Notes: a model not told the origin generated them from the letters alone. DNA of 64,000 bases from Aeromonas rivipollensis (GCF_010974825.1 NZ_JAAILA010000017.1:1-64000); one strand, 5' to 3'. Positions 45,701 through 54,441 are shown, counted from the stretch's first letter. Numbers and translations are program-made.

Positions 45701-46075
45701 TTGGTCGACAGTTTTGGTGCCGAATGGACTTGTCCGCCGCTGCAAAGCGAGGTGGATGCCGCGGGGATCCCATATGACGGCACAATTAAACACAATGGAA
45801 AGACCTACGTCACGATGACATGGCCTAACGGAAACAACTATTGCACTTACCTGGGGCAAGGTTTTCGCCTGCCAACCCTGGCTGAGTACCAGGGACTCTT
45901 TGCGGAGTTCGGTGACTTGTCGATAGCTGCCGGTTGGCCGACTAGCTCCTATCACTGGACGGGCGATTATAGCAGTGGCAGCAATCACTATGCGTTCAGC
46001 ACTATGTATGGCGGCCATAGTTCGATTCCCGACGCTTACTACCATTTTGTGTCGTGCCGGCGGGCAGCAGAGTAA
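42716..46075 (+). CDS. Large surface lipoprotein with Ig-like (Big_2) repeats and two DUF1566-type domains
   Basis: A 1119-residue protein. The signal ends in a lipobox (LLLTACGG), so it is probably lipid-anchored. It has eight tandem Ig-like Big_2 repeats of about 85-90 residues, each with a VTALQVTP-type start, a LSDG(T/S)SQ core and VSWSS. A DUF1566/Lcl-type module follows (about 765-895, TWTCPLTQSKADAEGIAY, YYLPSQNELQGLYDEFGSL), then a ninth Big_2 repeat and a second DUF1566-type module at the C-terminus. Intimin-like repeats usually extend a binding domain from the surface, so an adhesin role is inferred. AGGA precedes the ATG at 42716. It has its own terminator. Confidence 0.85.
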   Translation: MKQLFMWICASMAALLLTACGGGDEDSSSQPESGSGATAIVSLQVTPPQGRIPVALGLQYVAQALMSDGKVQDVTALGDLQWRSSDSAIATITSTGLATGVAPGKVTITASGVGANGTPVEARAQLEVSNAQAIGLQVAPPATLVASGLSKRFTATLQLSDGTTLDVTPEVSWASDDAGTATVAQGLATGIGSGVASLSASGLFQGKSVSSAAQLTVSDATVTALQVTPAASTTAIGLAQPLIATAVLSDGTSQVVTDIVSWSSGDSATATVSNEQDLWGLAKGVSAGTTTITAVGTFNGQPIAGSAQLKVSDATVTALQLTPPSLRAPIGLPQQYSATAMLSDGSSQPVLDASWSSSDPGMATISVTGLATGANAGTATLNASTSVNGQIFSGSAQLTVTDATVTALQVTPARGSVSIGTSQRYEATALMSDGTSLPMSSSASWVSDPLVAILNGSTATGTGAGTTDISATAVVNGVTVSNSASLTVSGADVTSLEVRPGIEAVPMGLSKPFTVRAWLSDGSSQEMTGNGNISWSSSDSGVATVDGTSGLATGVALGSAYISAAGSVNGRFLSDSASLAVGDATVMGVEVTPDPATVPAGLSMQLTATAQMSDNSTQDITSSASWGSDAAGVATVIGGLTTGVSVGEAIITATDMVSGQSGSAALTVTSAVMTALAVTPKTATVSVGQDQQFDATATLSDGSSQDMTSSVSWSSGDLALASIGSNTGLATGVAVGSSTITAMTLDGSSLSDTAELTVTGAGCATDTLVDGAGKTWTCPLTQSKADAEGIAYGMTYSENGIIYALLNWPQADAYCTGLGDGYYLPSQNELQGLYDEFGSLENHAGWPGERAYWSSTMGTNAGSHYRFYLGNGTSGGTAHDANNYDNVTCAKLPPTTVSLVVTPADSSFLIGETKQFTAMATLSDGSVVDASASVAWSSGNSAIATINGDGLATGIAGGATTIAATMQDSSGVSATTQLTVYYPLPAYGTGCVIGILVDSFGAEWTCPPLQSEVDAAGIPYDGTIKHNGKTYVTMTWPNGNNYCTYLGQGFRLPTLAEYQGLFAEFGDLSIAAGWPTSSYHWTGDYSSGSNHYAFSTMYGGHSSIPDAYYHFVSCRRAAE

Positions 46076-46273
46076 TTTGTGCTGGTGACCAACGCTCACC
46101 CTCAAGCGCAGGGGGCATGGCGAGGAGGGATAGCGAGTCTGGCGGCAGCCGGCGTGCGGACAGCCTGGGTATATGGGCTGTCCGCCTCGGTGCCATAACG
46201 GTGTCAGCCGCAGATCCTGACAGGATGTGACAGGTAGCATCCTGCTTGTCTGCCTTTATGACGTAATGGAGTA

Positions 46274-46308
46274 CAAAGCCCGAGTGACCCTGTCACTTGG
46301 GCTTTTTG
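46274..46308 (+). terminator. Intrinsic terminator after the Ig-repeat lipoprotein
   Basis: Long stem aaagcccgagtgac / gtcacttgggcttt (one G-T pair) with a 3-nt loop, then a T-run. The rest of 46076-46440 holds no recognised gene. Confidence 0.88.
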
Positions 46309-46440
46309 TTGTGTCTGGATCCGTCGGTGCGCCGCCCGGGGAGGCTATCGGGCAGCCATGAAGGGTGACTACACTGCCTGGGTCGGTACTAGGGGATGCA
46401 CAGCTTGGTGCAGATTCCGCCGCACACAGGGGAGTGGCCT

Positions 46441-46695
46441 ATGGCTGTCATATGGAAGAGCGCGCTGTTGTCAGGGGGGTTGCTGCTGGTGGGCCTGGTG
46501 TCGGGGTGCACCTATTTCGCGCCGGCCCCCATCAGTTATCTGAGTCAGGATCCCGCGCCGGGCAAGCTCCCTTATGGGAAGCTTGCCTATGTGGACGACG
46601 GCCAATGCCCGGATGGTCAGGTGAAGCGGCTGATCGGTGGCGATGCGAAGAAGAGCATACCGCGCCATGTGGAGTGCGTGGCGCGCCCGAAATAA
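46441..46695 (+). CDS. Small lipoprotein, unknown
   Basis: An 84-residue product with a hydrophobic signal (LLSGGLLLVGLVSGC) ending in a lipobox cysteine near residue 23, then a short polar domain with two more cysteines (GQCPDGQV, HVECVARP). I choose the ATG at 46441 because GGGGAG is correctly spaced and gives a normal lipoprotein signal; a start 15 codons earlier does not. It stands alone between terminators. Function unknown. Confidence 0.72.
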   Translation: MAVIWKSALLSGGLLLVGLVSGCTYFAPAPISYLSQDPAPGKLPYGKLAYVDDGQCPDGQVKRLIGGDAKKSIPRHVECVARPK

Positions 46696-46770
46696 CGGGT
46701 GGATAAGCAGAGGAGTAGCCTTGCGTGCGAGGAGGGGGAGGTCAGCCCCCAATACGAAGGTCACCATAAG

Positions 46771-46799
46771 AAGGCCCGGGCAATTGCCCGGGCCTTTTC
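46771..46799. terminator. Bidirectional terminator between the small lipoprotein and prpF
   Basis: Perfect palindromic stem aaggcccgggcaa / ttgcccgggcctt followed by T-rich sequence rightward. It can end both convergent transcripts. Confidence 0.85.
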
Positions 46800-46828
46800 A
46801 TTTTGGTGGTGTGCAGGCTTGCTGCGGG

Positions 46829-48031
46829 CTAGAAGGCATCCCCAGGTACCCGCACCCAACCCTCCATCAGGATGCGGGCGGAGCGCGACATCACCGCCTT
46901 GGTGACAGTCCACTCGCCATTCACCTGCCGCGCCTCGGCACCCACCCGCAGGGTGCCGGACGGATGGCCGAAGCGCACCGCCTCGCGCTCGCCGCCACCG
47001 GCCGCCAGGTTCACCAGGGTGCCGGGGATGGCCGCCGCTGTGCCTATGGCCACGGCGCAGGTGCCCATCATGGCGTGGTGCAGCTTGCCCATGGAGAGGG
47101 CCCGCACCAGCAGATCGACCTCATCGGCCTTCACCTGCTTACCGCTGGAGGTGCGGTACTCCCTGGCCGGCGCGATGAAGGCGACCTTGGGGGTGTGCTG
47201 GCGGGTGGCCGCCTCGGCGGGCGTCTTGATGAGCCCCATGCGCAGGGCGCCGGCAACCCGGATGGCCTCGAAGCGGGCCAGTGCCTCGGGGTCTGTGTTG
47301 ATTGCCTCGCGCAGCTCGGTGCCCTGATAACCGATCTCCTCGGCATTGACGAAGACGGTGGGGATGCCGGCGCTGATCAGGGTGGCCTTGATGTTTCCTA
47401 TGCCTGGCACCTCGAGATCGTCGATGAGGTTGCCGGTGGGGAAGAGGGCGCCGCCCTCCTCCCCATCGTCGGACGGATCGAGAAACTCCAGCACGACCTC
47501 GGCGGCGGGGAAGCTGACCCCGTCCAGCTCGAAGTCACCTGTCTCCTGCACCTGACCGTTGCTCACCTGCACATGGGCGATGATGGTCTTGCTGATGTTG
47601 GCCTGCCAGATCCGCACCACGCAGGTGCCGTCTTGGGGAATGCGGGCGGGGTCCACCAGCCCGGCGTGGATGGCGAAGGCGCCGGCGGCGGTGGAGAGGT
47701 TGCCGCAGTTGCCGCTCCAGTCCACGAACGGCTTGTCGATGGCAACCTGGCCGTACAGGTAGTCCACGTCGTGATCGGGCTGCTGGCTTTTGGAGAGGAT
47801 CACGCACTTGGAGGTGGAGGAGGTGGCGCCCCCCATGCCGTCCATGTGGGCCGAGTAGGGATCGGGGCTGCCGATGACGCGCATGAAGAGCGCGTCGCGG
47901 GCTGGGCCCGGTTGCTGGCAGCGTTCTGGCAGATCACCTAAGCGAAAGAAGACGCCCTTGCTGGTGCCGCCGCGCATATAGGTGGCCGGGATCCTGACTT
48001 GAGGTGTGTGAGTCGAAGAGAGTGGGGCCAT
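46829..48031 (-). CDS. prpF: 2-methylaconitate cis-trans isomerase PrpF
   Basis: A 400-residue PrpF/AcnD-accessory enzyme. It isomerises the 2-methylaconitate produced by AcnD so that AcnB can complete methylisocitrate formation. The PATYMRGGTSKGVFF start, MDGMGGATSSTSKCVIL, GNCGNLSTAAGAFAI (catalytic-loop region) and the C-terminal EREAVRFGHPSGTL match PrpF. The ATG at 48031 has AGGACAAG upstream; the frame extends much further upstream without support. It is last in the prp operon, 154 bp after acnD across a repeat. Confidence 0.94.
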   Translation of the reverse strand: MAPLSSTHTPQVRIPATYMRGGTSKGVFFRLGDLPERCQQPGPARDALFMRVIGSPDPYSAHMDGMGGATSSTSKCVILSKSQQPDHDVDYLYGQVAIDKPFVDWSGNCGNLSTAAGAFAIHAGLVDPARIPQDGTCVVRIWQANISKTIIAHVQVSNGQVQETGDFELDGVSFPAAEVVLEFLDPSDDGEEGGALFPTGNLIDDLEVPGIGNIKATLISAGIPTVFVNAEEIGYQGTELREAINTDPEALARFEAIRVAGALRMGLIKTPAEAATRQHTPKVAFIAPAREYRTSSGKQVKADEVDLLVRALSMGKLHHAMMGTCAVAIGTAAAIPGTLVNLAAGGGEREAVRFGHPSGTLRVGAEARQVNGEWTVTKAVMSRSARILMEGWVRVPGDAF

Positions 48032-48054
48032 GAATCTTGTCCTGAAAAGAGTGA

Positions 48055-48178
48055 CGGTTCCTTCTTCCTCGGGGAGAAGGTGCCCTAAGGGCGGATGAGG
48101 GGAGATCCCCTCACCCCAACCCTCTCCCAAAGGGAGAGGGAGCACATCATGCCTCTCCCGGTGAAGGGGAGGGGAATA
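48055..48178. repeat. Palindromic intergenic repeats between acnD and prpF
   Basis: The segment contains ctcaccccaaccctctccc plus its inverted gggagaggg, a second cctctcccggtgaagggga arm and a related cctcggggaga unit. This is the layout of dispersed REP-like mRNA elements common in proteobacteria. It lies inside the operon and may affect mRNA stability of acnD versus prpF. Confidence 0.65.
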
Positions 48179-48185
48179 CCATATA

Positions 48186-50816
48186 TCAGCTGGCGGCCTT
48201 GTGGGTGGTCGCTTCCAGGAAGTCCTGGGCGAAGCGCTGCAGCACGCCGCCGGCCTCATAGACCGAGACCTCCTCGGCGGTGTCGAGACGGCAGGTCATG
48301 GGCACCTCGAGCGTCTCGCCGTTGCGCCTGTGAATGACCAGCACGAGATCGGTGCGCGGGGTGCGCGCCCCCTTGACGTCATAGGTCTCGGTGCCATCCA
48401 GCCCCAAGGTCAAACGGCTGGTGCCCGGTTTGAACTCCAGCGGCAGCACCCCCATGCCGATCAGGTTGGTGCGGTGAATGCGCTCGAAGCCTTCCGCCGC
48501 TATCACCTCCACCCCCGCCAGTCGCACGCCTTTCGCCGCCCAGTCACGGGACGAGCCCTGGCCGTAGTCGGCGCCCGCCACTATGATCAGCGGCTGCTTG
48601 CGGGCCATGTAGGTTTCGATGGCTTCCCACATCCGCATGACCCGGCCCTCCGGCTCGACCCGGGCGAGGGAGCCCTTCTTCACTGCGCCGTTCACCACCG
48701 CCATCTCGTTCACCAGCTGAGGGTTGGCGAAGGTGGCGCGCTGGGCGGTCAGGTGATCGCCGCGGTGGGTGGCGTAGGAATTGAAGTCCTCTTCCGGCAG
48801 GCCCATCTTGTGCAGGTACTCACCGGCCGCGCTGCTGCGCATGATGGCGTTGGAGGGGGAGAGGTGATCGGTGGTGATGTTGTCCGGCAACAGCGCCAGC
48901 GGCCTCATGCCCTTGAGGGTTCGTTCCCCCGCCAGCGCCCCTTCCCCCTCTTTATCCCAATAAGGCGGGCGACGGATATAGGTGCTCATGGGACGCCAGT
49001 CGTACAGGGGCGCCACTTTGGGGCCATGGTCTTCCTCTATGGTGAACATGGGGATATAGACTTGGCGGAACTGCTCCGGCTTCACCGAGGCCCTGACCAC
49101 GGCATCAATCTCGTCATCCGACGGCCAGATGTCTTTCAGGCGAATTTCCTTACCGTTCACCACTCCCAGCACATCCTTCTCTATGTCGAAGCGCATGGTG
49201 CCCGCGATGGCGTAGGCCACCACCAGCGGCGGCGAGGCGAGGAAGGCCTGCTTGGCGTAGGGGTGGATGCGACCGTCGAAGTTGCGGTTGCCCGACAGCA
49301 CGGCGGTGGCATAGAGATCACGATCGATGATCTCCTGCTGGATGGCGGGATCCAGTGCGCCTGACATGCCGTTGCAGGTGGTGCAGGCGAAGGCCACTAT
49401 GCCAAAGCCCAGCCGCTCCAGCTCGCTGTCCAGTCCCGCCTCTTTCAGGTACAAGGCCACCGTCTTGGAGCCCGGTGCCAGGGACGACTTGACCCAGGGT
49501 TTGCGGGTCAGGCCGAGCTGGTTGGCGTTGCGCGCCAGGAGACCTGCCGCAATCACGTTGCGCGGGTTGCTGGTGTTGGTGCAGCTGGTGATGGCGGCGA
49601 TGATGACGGCCCCATCCGGCAGCAGGCCGTCGGCCTCCTGGGCGCGGGCCTTGTCCAGATCCACCGCTATGCCGCGCGCGGCAAGATCGGCCACCGGCAG
49701 GCGGCGGTGCGGGTTGGAGGGGCCCGCCAGGGTGCGTACCACGGTTGAGAGATCGAAGTGCAGCACACGTTCGTACTGGGCGCTCGCCAGGCAGTCGGCC
49801 CAGAGGCCCGCCTCCTTGGCATAGGTCTCCACCAGCTTGACCTGCTCACTATCACGGCCGGTGAGGCGCAGGTAGTCGATGGTCTGCTGGTCGATGAAGA
49901 ACATGGCCGCGGTGGCGCCGTACTCAGGCGCCATGTTGGAGATGGTGGCGCGATCGCCGAGGGTGAGGGCGGCGGCGCCTTCCCCATGAAACTCCAGGTA
50001 GGCGCCGACCACTTTCTGCTGACGCAGGAACTCGGTCAGCGACAGCACCAGATCCGTGGCGGTGATGCCGGCTTGCGGCTTGCCACTGAGCTCCACGCCG
50101 ACGATCTCCGGCAGGCGCATCCAGGAGGCGCGCCCCAGCATCACGTTCTCCGCTTCGAGCCCACCCACCCCCACCGCTATCACCCCGAGGGCGTCCACGT
50201 GGGGGGTGTGGCTGTCTGTGCCGACACAGGTGTCCGGGTAGGCGAGGCCCCTGTCGCTGTGAATGACCGGCGACATCTTCTCCAGGTTGATCTGGTGCAT
50301 GATGCCGTTGCCCGGCTGGATCACCTCTATGTTCTTGAACGCCTGCTTGGTCCAGTTGATGAAGTGGAAGCGATCCTCGTTGCGGCGATCCTCGATGGCG
50401 CGGTTCTTGGCAAAGGCATCGGGATCGAAGCCGCCGCACTCCACGGCCAGGGAATGATCGACGATGAGCTGCACCGGCACCACAGGGTTCACCTGGGCGG
50501 GGTCACCGCCCTGATCGGCGATGGCATCGCGCAGACCGGCCAAGTCCACCAGGGCGGTCTGGCCCAGGATGTCGTGGCACACCACCCGGGCCGGGAACCA
50601 GGGGAAGTCGCGATCGCGCTTATTCAAGGCGATCTGGCCGAGGCACTCGGTGAGGATGGCCGGATCGCACTTGCGAACCAGGTTTTCGGCGTGGACGCGG
50701 GCTGTGTAGGAGAGTCTGTCCCAGGCGCCGGGGGCGATGGCGTTCACCGCTTCCCGGGCGTCGAAGTAGTCAAGCTGAGTGCCGGGCAGGGGCTTGCGGT
50801 ATTGTGCGTTGGTCAT
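48186..50816 (-). CDS. acnD: Fe/S-dependent 2-methylcitrate dehydratase AcnD
   Basis: An 876-residue aconitase-family enzyme that dehydrates 2-methylcitrate to 2-methylaconitate and replaces PrpD in PrpF-containing operons. Iron-sulfur cysteines lie in TSCTNTSNP and CTTCNGMSG. The N-terminus [20 protein letters not shown] and the C-terminal swivel domain (GADYGQGSSRDWAAKG) are present. I start at ATG 50816; the GTG at 50819 just before it is possible. The ATG overlaps the stop of an upstream echo ORF as TGATG. PrpF downstream confirms AcnD rather than AcnA. Confidence 0.94.
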   Translation of the reverse strand: MTNAQYRKPLPGTQLDYFDAREAVNAIAPGAWDRLSYTARVHAENLVRKCDPAILTECLGQIALNKRDRDFPWFPARVVCHDILGQTALVDLAGLRDAIADQGGDPAQVNPVVPVQLIVDHSLAVECGGFDPDAFAKNRAIEDRRNEDRFHFINWTKQAFKNIEVIQPGNGIMHQINLEKMSPVIHSDRGLAYPDTCVGTDSHTPHVDALGVIAVGVGGLEAENVMLGRASWMRLPEIVGVELSGKPQAGITATDLVLSLTEFLRQQKVVGAYLEFHGEGAAALTLGDRATISNMAPEYGATAAMFFIDQQTIDYLRLTGRDSEQVKLVETYAKEAGLWADCLASAQYERVLHFDLSTVVRTLAGPSNPHRRLPVADLAARGIAVDLDKARAQEADGLLPDGAVIIAAITSCTNTSNPRNVIAAGLLARNANQLGLTRKPWVKSSLAPGSKTVALYLKEAGLDSELERLGFGIVAFACTTCNGMSGALDPAIQQEIIDRDLYATAVLSGNRNFDGRIHPYAKQAFLASPPLVVAYAIAGTMRFDIEKDVLGVVNGKEIRLKDIWPSDDEIDAVVRASVKPEQFRQVYIPMFTIEEDHGPKVAPLYDWRPMSTYIRRPPYWDKEGEGALAGERTLKGMRPLALLPDNITTDHLSPSNAIMRSSAAGEYLHKMGLPEEDFNSYATHRGDHLTAQRATFANPQLVNEMAVVNGAVKKGSLARVEPEGRVMRMWEAIETYMARKQPLIIVAGADYGQGSSRDWAAKGVRLAGVEVIAAEGFERIHRTNLIGMGVLPLEFKPGTSRLTLGLDGTETYDVKGARTPRTDLVLVIHRRNGETLEVPMTCRLDTAEEVSVYEAGGVLQRFAQDFLEATTHKAAS

Positions 50817-50968
50817 CACTTGTGCTCCTGATTCTGCTCGGCATGGACGCGGGCTGTGCAGGAGAGCCTGTCCCAGGCGCCGGGGGCGATGGCCTCGACC
50901 GCCTCCCGGGCGTCGAAGTAGTCAAGCTGAGTGCCGGGCAGGGGCTTGCGATATTGTGCGTTGGTCAT
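50816..50968 (-). CDS. Echo leader ORF: duplicate of the AcnD N-terminus, 50 codons
   Basis: Between prpC and acnD a 152-bp-offset copy of the acnD 5' end encodes [20 protein letters not shown] and onward, ending HAEQNQEHK. Its ATG overlaps the prpC stop as TGATG, and its TGA overlaps the acnD ATG in the same way. AAGGAG and CAGGAG sites precede the two starts. Roughly 90% of the bases agree over about 130 bp, and about half of the codon differences are synonymous. It could be a translational relay or a relic; no function is known. Confidence 0.62.
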   Translation of the reverse strand: MTNAQYRKPLPGTQLDYFDAREAVEAIAPGAWDRLSCTARVHAEQNQEHK

Positions 50969-52128
50969 CACTTGCGCTCCTTGAGCGGCACGAACTTGAG
51001 ATCCTCCGGGCCCACGTAGTTGGCGCTCGGGCGGATGATCTTGCCGTCGATGCGCTGCTCGATGACGTGGGCCGACCAGCCGGAGGTGCGGGCGATCACG
51101 AACAGCGGGGTGAACATGGCGGTGGGCACCCCCATCATGTGGTAGCTGACGGCGCTGAACCAGTCGAGGTTGGGGAACATCTTCTTGGCTTCCCACATGG
51201 TGGACTCCAGGCGCTCGGCGATGTCGAACATCTTGGTGTTGTGCTGCTCCAGGCTGAGCTCGCGAGCCACCTCTTTAATCACCTTGTTGCGGGGATCCGA
51301 GACGGTGTAGACGGGGTGGCCGAAGCCGATGACCACCTCCTTCTTCTCGATGCGGGCGCGGATGTCGGCCTCGGCCTCGTCCGGATTGTCGTAACGCTTC
51401 TGGATCTCGAAGGCTACCTCGTTGGCGCCGCCGTGCTTGGGCCCGCGCAGGGCACCTATGGCACCTGTGATGCAGGAGAACATGTCGGAGCCGGTGCCGG
51501 CGATGACGCGGCCGGTGAAGGTGGAGGCGTTGAACTCGTGCTCGGCATAGAGAATGAGGGAGGTGTGCATGGCGCGCACCCAGGAGTCGCGGGGCTTCTC
51601 ACCGTGCAGCAGGTGCAGGAAGTGGCCGCCGATGGAGTCGTCGTCGGTCTCCACATGGATGCGCTTGCCGTTGTGGCTGAAGTGGTACCAGTAGAGCAGC
51701 ACCGAGCCGAGGCAGGCCATCAGCTTGTCGGCGATGTCCCGGGCCCCCGGGTGGTTGTGATCCTCCTTCTCCGGCGACAGACACCCCAGCACCGAGGTGG
51801 CGGTGCGCATCACATCCATGGGATGGGCGCTTGGGGGCAATTGCTCCAGCGCCACCTTGACCCCGGCGGGCAGGCCGCGCAGGGACTTGAGCTTGGCCTT
51901 GTAGCCGGCTAACTCTGCGGCATTGGGCAGCTTGCCGTGCACCAGCAGGTGGGCAATCTCCTCGAATTCGCAGCTGGTGGCCACATCCAGGATGTCATAG
52001 CCACGGTAGTGCAGATCGTTGCCGGAGAGGCCCACTGTACAGAGGGCGGTGTTGCCGGCGGCGGTGCCGGAGAGGGCGACGGATTTCTTCGGCTTGAAGC
52101 CGGGGGTGGTTTCCACAAGTGCGCTCAT
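50968..52128 (-). CDS. prpC: 2-methylcitrate synthase
   Basis: A 386-residue citrate-synthase-family enzyme condensing propionyl-CoA with oxaloacetate to 2-methylcitrate. Family motifs are [30 protein letters not shown], the catalytic histidine region of the citrate synthases ([23 protein letters not shown]) and FGHPVY. The ATG at 52128 has AGGAA six bases upstream; an ATG five codons earlier has none. It lies between prpB and acnD, 64 bp after prpB. Confidence 0.95.
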   Translation of the reverse strand: MSALVETTPGFKPKKSVALSGTAAGNTALCTVGLSGNDLHYRGYDILDVATSCEFEEIAHLLVHGKLPNAAELAGYKAKLKSLRGLPAGVKVALEQLPPSAHPMDVMRTATSVLGCLSPEKEDHNHPGARDIADKLMACLGSVLLYWYHFSHNGKRIHVETDDDSIGGHFLHLLHGEKPRDSWVRAMHTSLILYAEHEFNASTFTGRVIAGTGSDMFSCITGAIGALRGPKHGGANEVAFEIQKRYDNPDEAEADIRARIEKKEVVIGFGHPVYTVSDPRNKVIKEVARELSLEQHNTKMFDIAERLESTMWEAKKMFPNLDWFSAVSYHMMGVPTAMFTPLFVIARTSGWSAHVIEQRIDGKIIRPSANYVGPEDLKFVPLKERK

Positions 52129-52143
52129 CACAGGTTTCCTCAT

Positions 52144-52191
52144 TCAGTCCGTTGAAGCGCCGGCGGCCAGCATGAGGCGGCCGGTCGGCAT
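52144..52191 (-). CDS. Possible 15-codon ORF between prpB and prpC
   Basis: MPTGRLMLAAGASTD with AAGGAA five bases upstream, ending TGA just before the prpC translation region. It shows no similarity to PrpC. It is listed as a weak candidate only. Confidence 0.2.
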   Translation of the reverse strand: MPTGRLMLAAGASTD

Positions 52192-52192
52192 G

Positions 52193-53092
52193 TTATTCCT
52201 TGGTAGACAGGTCCTTGGTGAACAGCCTGTCCAGGGTCTGCTCGTAGTGGTGGTAGCCGAGGAAGTCGTAGAGGGACTCTCGGGTCTGCATGGTGTCGAC
52301 CACGGCACGCTGGTGGCCGTCGCGGCGAAGCTGCTGATAGACGTTGAGGGCGGCCTGGTTGGCGGCGCGGGCGGCGCTCAGGGGGTAGAGCACCATGTCG
52401 ACGCCGTGGGCAGCGAGGGCCTCCTTGTCAAACAGCTCCGTCTTGCCGAATTCGGTCATGTTGGCGAGGATGGGGACGCCAGCCGCCTGCTTGAAGCTGT
52501 CGTACTGGTGAAGTTCGGTGACCGCCTCGGCGAAGATCATGTCGGCTCCGGCGGCGGCGTAGGCCGCTGCGCGCTCCAGGGCCGAGCCCAGCCCTTCCAC
52601 CGCCAGGGCGTCGGTGCGGGCCATGATGACGAAGCTCTCGTCCTGGCGGGCATCCACCGCCGCCTTGATGCGATCCACCATCTCGGCCATGCTCACCACC
52701 GCCTTGTTGGGCCTGTGGCCGCAACGTTTCTGGGCGACCTGATCCTCCATGTGAACGGCAGCGACCCCGCCGCGCTCGAAGGCACGGACGGTGCGGGCTA
52801 TGTTGAAGGCGCCGCCCCAGCCGGTGTCGATGTCCACCAGCAGTGGCACCTGGGTGGCGGCGGTGATGCGCTCGGCATCGATGAGCACGTCGTTCATGGA
52901 GGTCATGCCGAGATCCGGCAGACCGTAGGAGGCGTTGGCCACCCCGGCACCGGACAGATAGAGGGCCTTGAAGCCGCTGCGTTCGGCCATCAGCGCCATG
53001 TAGGCGTTGATGGTGCCGACGATCTGCAGGGGTTTCTCATTGGCCAGCGCGGTGCGAAAACGCACCCCGGCCGAGGGGGACAAGTTAGACAT
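52193..53092 (-). CDS. prpB: 2-methylisocitrate lyase
   Basis: A 299-residue isocitrate-lyase-superfamily enzyme splitting 2-methylisocitrate to pyruvate and succinate. The catalytic loop KRCGHRPNK, the metal-binding [11 protein letters not shown] and VHMEDQ segments, and the N-terminal [19 protein letters not shown] fit PrpB. The ATG at 53092 has AAGGAG seven bases upstream. It is the first gene of the leftward prp operon. No prpR gene is in the window; a 16-bp palindrome upstream is a candidate operator. Confidence 0.95.
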   Translation of the reverse strand: MSNLSPSAGVRFRTALANEKPLQIVGTINAYMALMAERSGFKALYLSGAGVANASYGLPDLGMTSMNDVLIDAERITAATQVPLLVDIDTGWGGAFNIARTVRAFERGGVAAVHMEDQVAQKRCGHRPNKAVVSMAEMVDRIKAAVDARQDESFVIMARTDALAVEGLGSALERAAAYAAAGADMIFAEAVTELHQYDSFKQAAGVPILANMTEFGKTELFDKEALAAHGVDMVLYPLSAARAANQAALNVYQQLRRDGHQRAVVDTMQTRESLYDFLGYHHYEQTLDRLFTKDLSTKE

Positions 53093-53149
53093 AGTGACTC
53101 CTTTCATGCTGCTCATGTTTTGCTGTGAATAGAACCATCTCACACTACG

Positions 53150-53165
53150 TTGACGTTAACGTCAA
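53150..53165. promoter_or_regulatory. 16-bp perfect palindrome upstream of prpB
   Basis: ttgacgttaacgtcaa lies 58 bp before the prpB start and overlaps a possible leftward -35 (TTGACG). Its size and symmetry suit a dimeric regulator; the spacing is reminiscent of MerR-type (LiuR-like) sites. The regulator is not in the window. Confidence 0.55.
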
Positions 53166-53359
53166 TTATGCTTAGGTCCAAGGCCCGTCACTGAGCGGGC
53201 AAAGGCGGCTGCTTCCTGGATAAATCCCTGTAATTCAATTAAATACCTTCAGGCTCCAACACTTGCCCGGCCATGTCGCCTCGCCGTCATGGGGGAACAG
53301 GGCCGATTCTGTCGTCTTCCCCGAGGGCGGGCAACGAATTCGAAGGGGGGTGTCATGAG

Positions 53360-53390
53360 ATGAAAAGTGGCTGTCGCCCGATGAAAAGCG
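53360..53390 (+). promoter_or_regulatory. 21-bp-spaced direct repeats upstream of the catabolic cluster
   Basis: atgaaaagtgg at 53360 and atgaaaagcgg at 53381 are spaced 21 bp, two helical turns. The same 31-bp arrangement recurs at 61758-61788 before the DUF1302 gene (24 of 31 bases match), so it is a likely shared regulator site. Confidence 0.6.
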
Positions 53391-53460
53391 GCCATTCACC
53401 CAACCCCCTAGATTCAATCCGGACGATGCATTTCATTCACGAACGGATTGGAGAACAGAG

Positions 53461-54441
53461 ATGGCCAACGCCATACGCTTTTATGAAACCGGGGGCCCGG
53501 ACGTGCTGCGCTACGAAGAGGTGGCGGTGGGCGAGCCCGGTCCCGGCCAGGTGCGCCTGCGCCATGCCGCGGTCGGCCTGAACTATGCCGACACCTATTT
53601 TCGCAATGGCACCTACCCCATCCCCATGCCCAATGGCCTCGGTGTCGAGGCAGCCGGGGTGGTGGAGGCGGTGGGCGAGGGGGTCAGCAACGTGGCGGTG
53701 GGCGATCGCGTCACCTACACCGGCTTTATCAACACCCTCGGCGCTTATTCTACCGAGCGCCTGATCCCGGCCGCCCCCCTCATCAGACTGCCGGACAGCA
53801 TCAGCTGCGAGACCGCCGCCGCCATGACAATGCGGGGCCTGACGTCTGCCTACCTGATGCGCCGCATCCATGACTTCAAGCCCGGTGACAGCATCTTGCT
53901 GCACGCGGCGGCGGGGGGCGTCGGACTCATCGTCGCCCAGTGGGCCAAGCTGCTGGGGCTGACGGTGATAGGCACCGTTTCGAGCGACGCCAAGGCCGAG
54001 CTGGCCCGTGCCCACGGCTGCGACTTCACCATCGACTACAGCCGCGAAGATGTGGCCACCCGGGTGCGTGCCCTGACTGGCGGCGCCGGGGTCGACGTGG
54101 TGTTTGACAGCGTCGGCAAGAGCACCTTCATGGGCTCGCTTGATTCCCTCAAACGCCGCGGCCTCATGGTCTGCGTCGGCACCGCCTCCGGTCCCATCGA
54201 GGGCTTCAACCCGCAATTGCTGGCCATGAAGGGCTCCCTCTATCTGACCCGCCCGGCGCTCGCCGACTACATCGCCGATCCCGCCGAGAAGGAGGCCCTG
54301 GCCGGCGAGCTGTTCGATCACGTGGCCAGCGGTCGGATCAAGATAGAGATCAATCAGCGTTACGCGCTGCAGGACGCAGCGCAGGCTCACCGCGATCTCG
54401 AGTCGCGCCAGACCACGGGCTCCTCCGTGTTCATCATCTAG
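53461..54441 (+). CDS. Quinone oxidoreductase / zinc-free alcohol-dehydrogenase family
   Basis: A 326-residue MDR-superfamily NADPH oxidoreductase of the QOR (zeta-crystallin) type: IRFYETGGPDVLRYEEV, VGLNYADTYFRNGTYP, the Rossmann motif HAAAGGVGLIVAQWAK and the VFDSVGKSTF segment. Zinc-binding cysteines are absent, as expected for QORs. GGAGAACAG precedes the ATG. First gene of a rightward cluster; it might reduce a quinone or an enoyl-type intermediate, but the substrate is not known. The promoter region carries the 21-bp-spaced repeats. Confidence 0.88.
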   Translation: MANAIRFYETGGPDVLRYEEVAVGEPGPGQVRLRHAAVGLNYADTYFRNGTYPIPMPNGLGVEAAGVVEAVGEGVSNVAVGDRVTYTGFINTLGAYSTERLIPAAPLIRLPDSISCETAAAMTMRGLTSAYLMRRIHDFKPGDSILLHAAAGGVGLIVAQWAKLLGLTVIGTVSSDAKAELARAHGCDFTIDYSREDVATRVRALTGGAGVDVVFDSVGKSTFMGSLDSLKRRGLMVCVGTASGPIEGFNPQLLAMKGSLYLTRPALADYIADPAEKEALAGELFDHVASGRIKIEINQRYALQDAAQAHRDLESRQTTGSSVFII

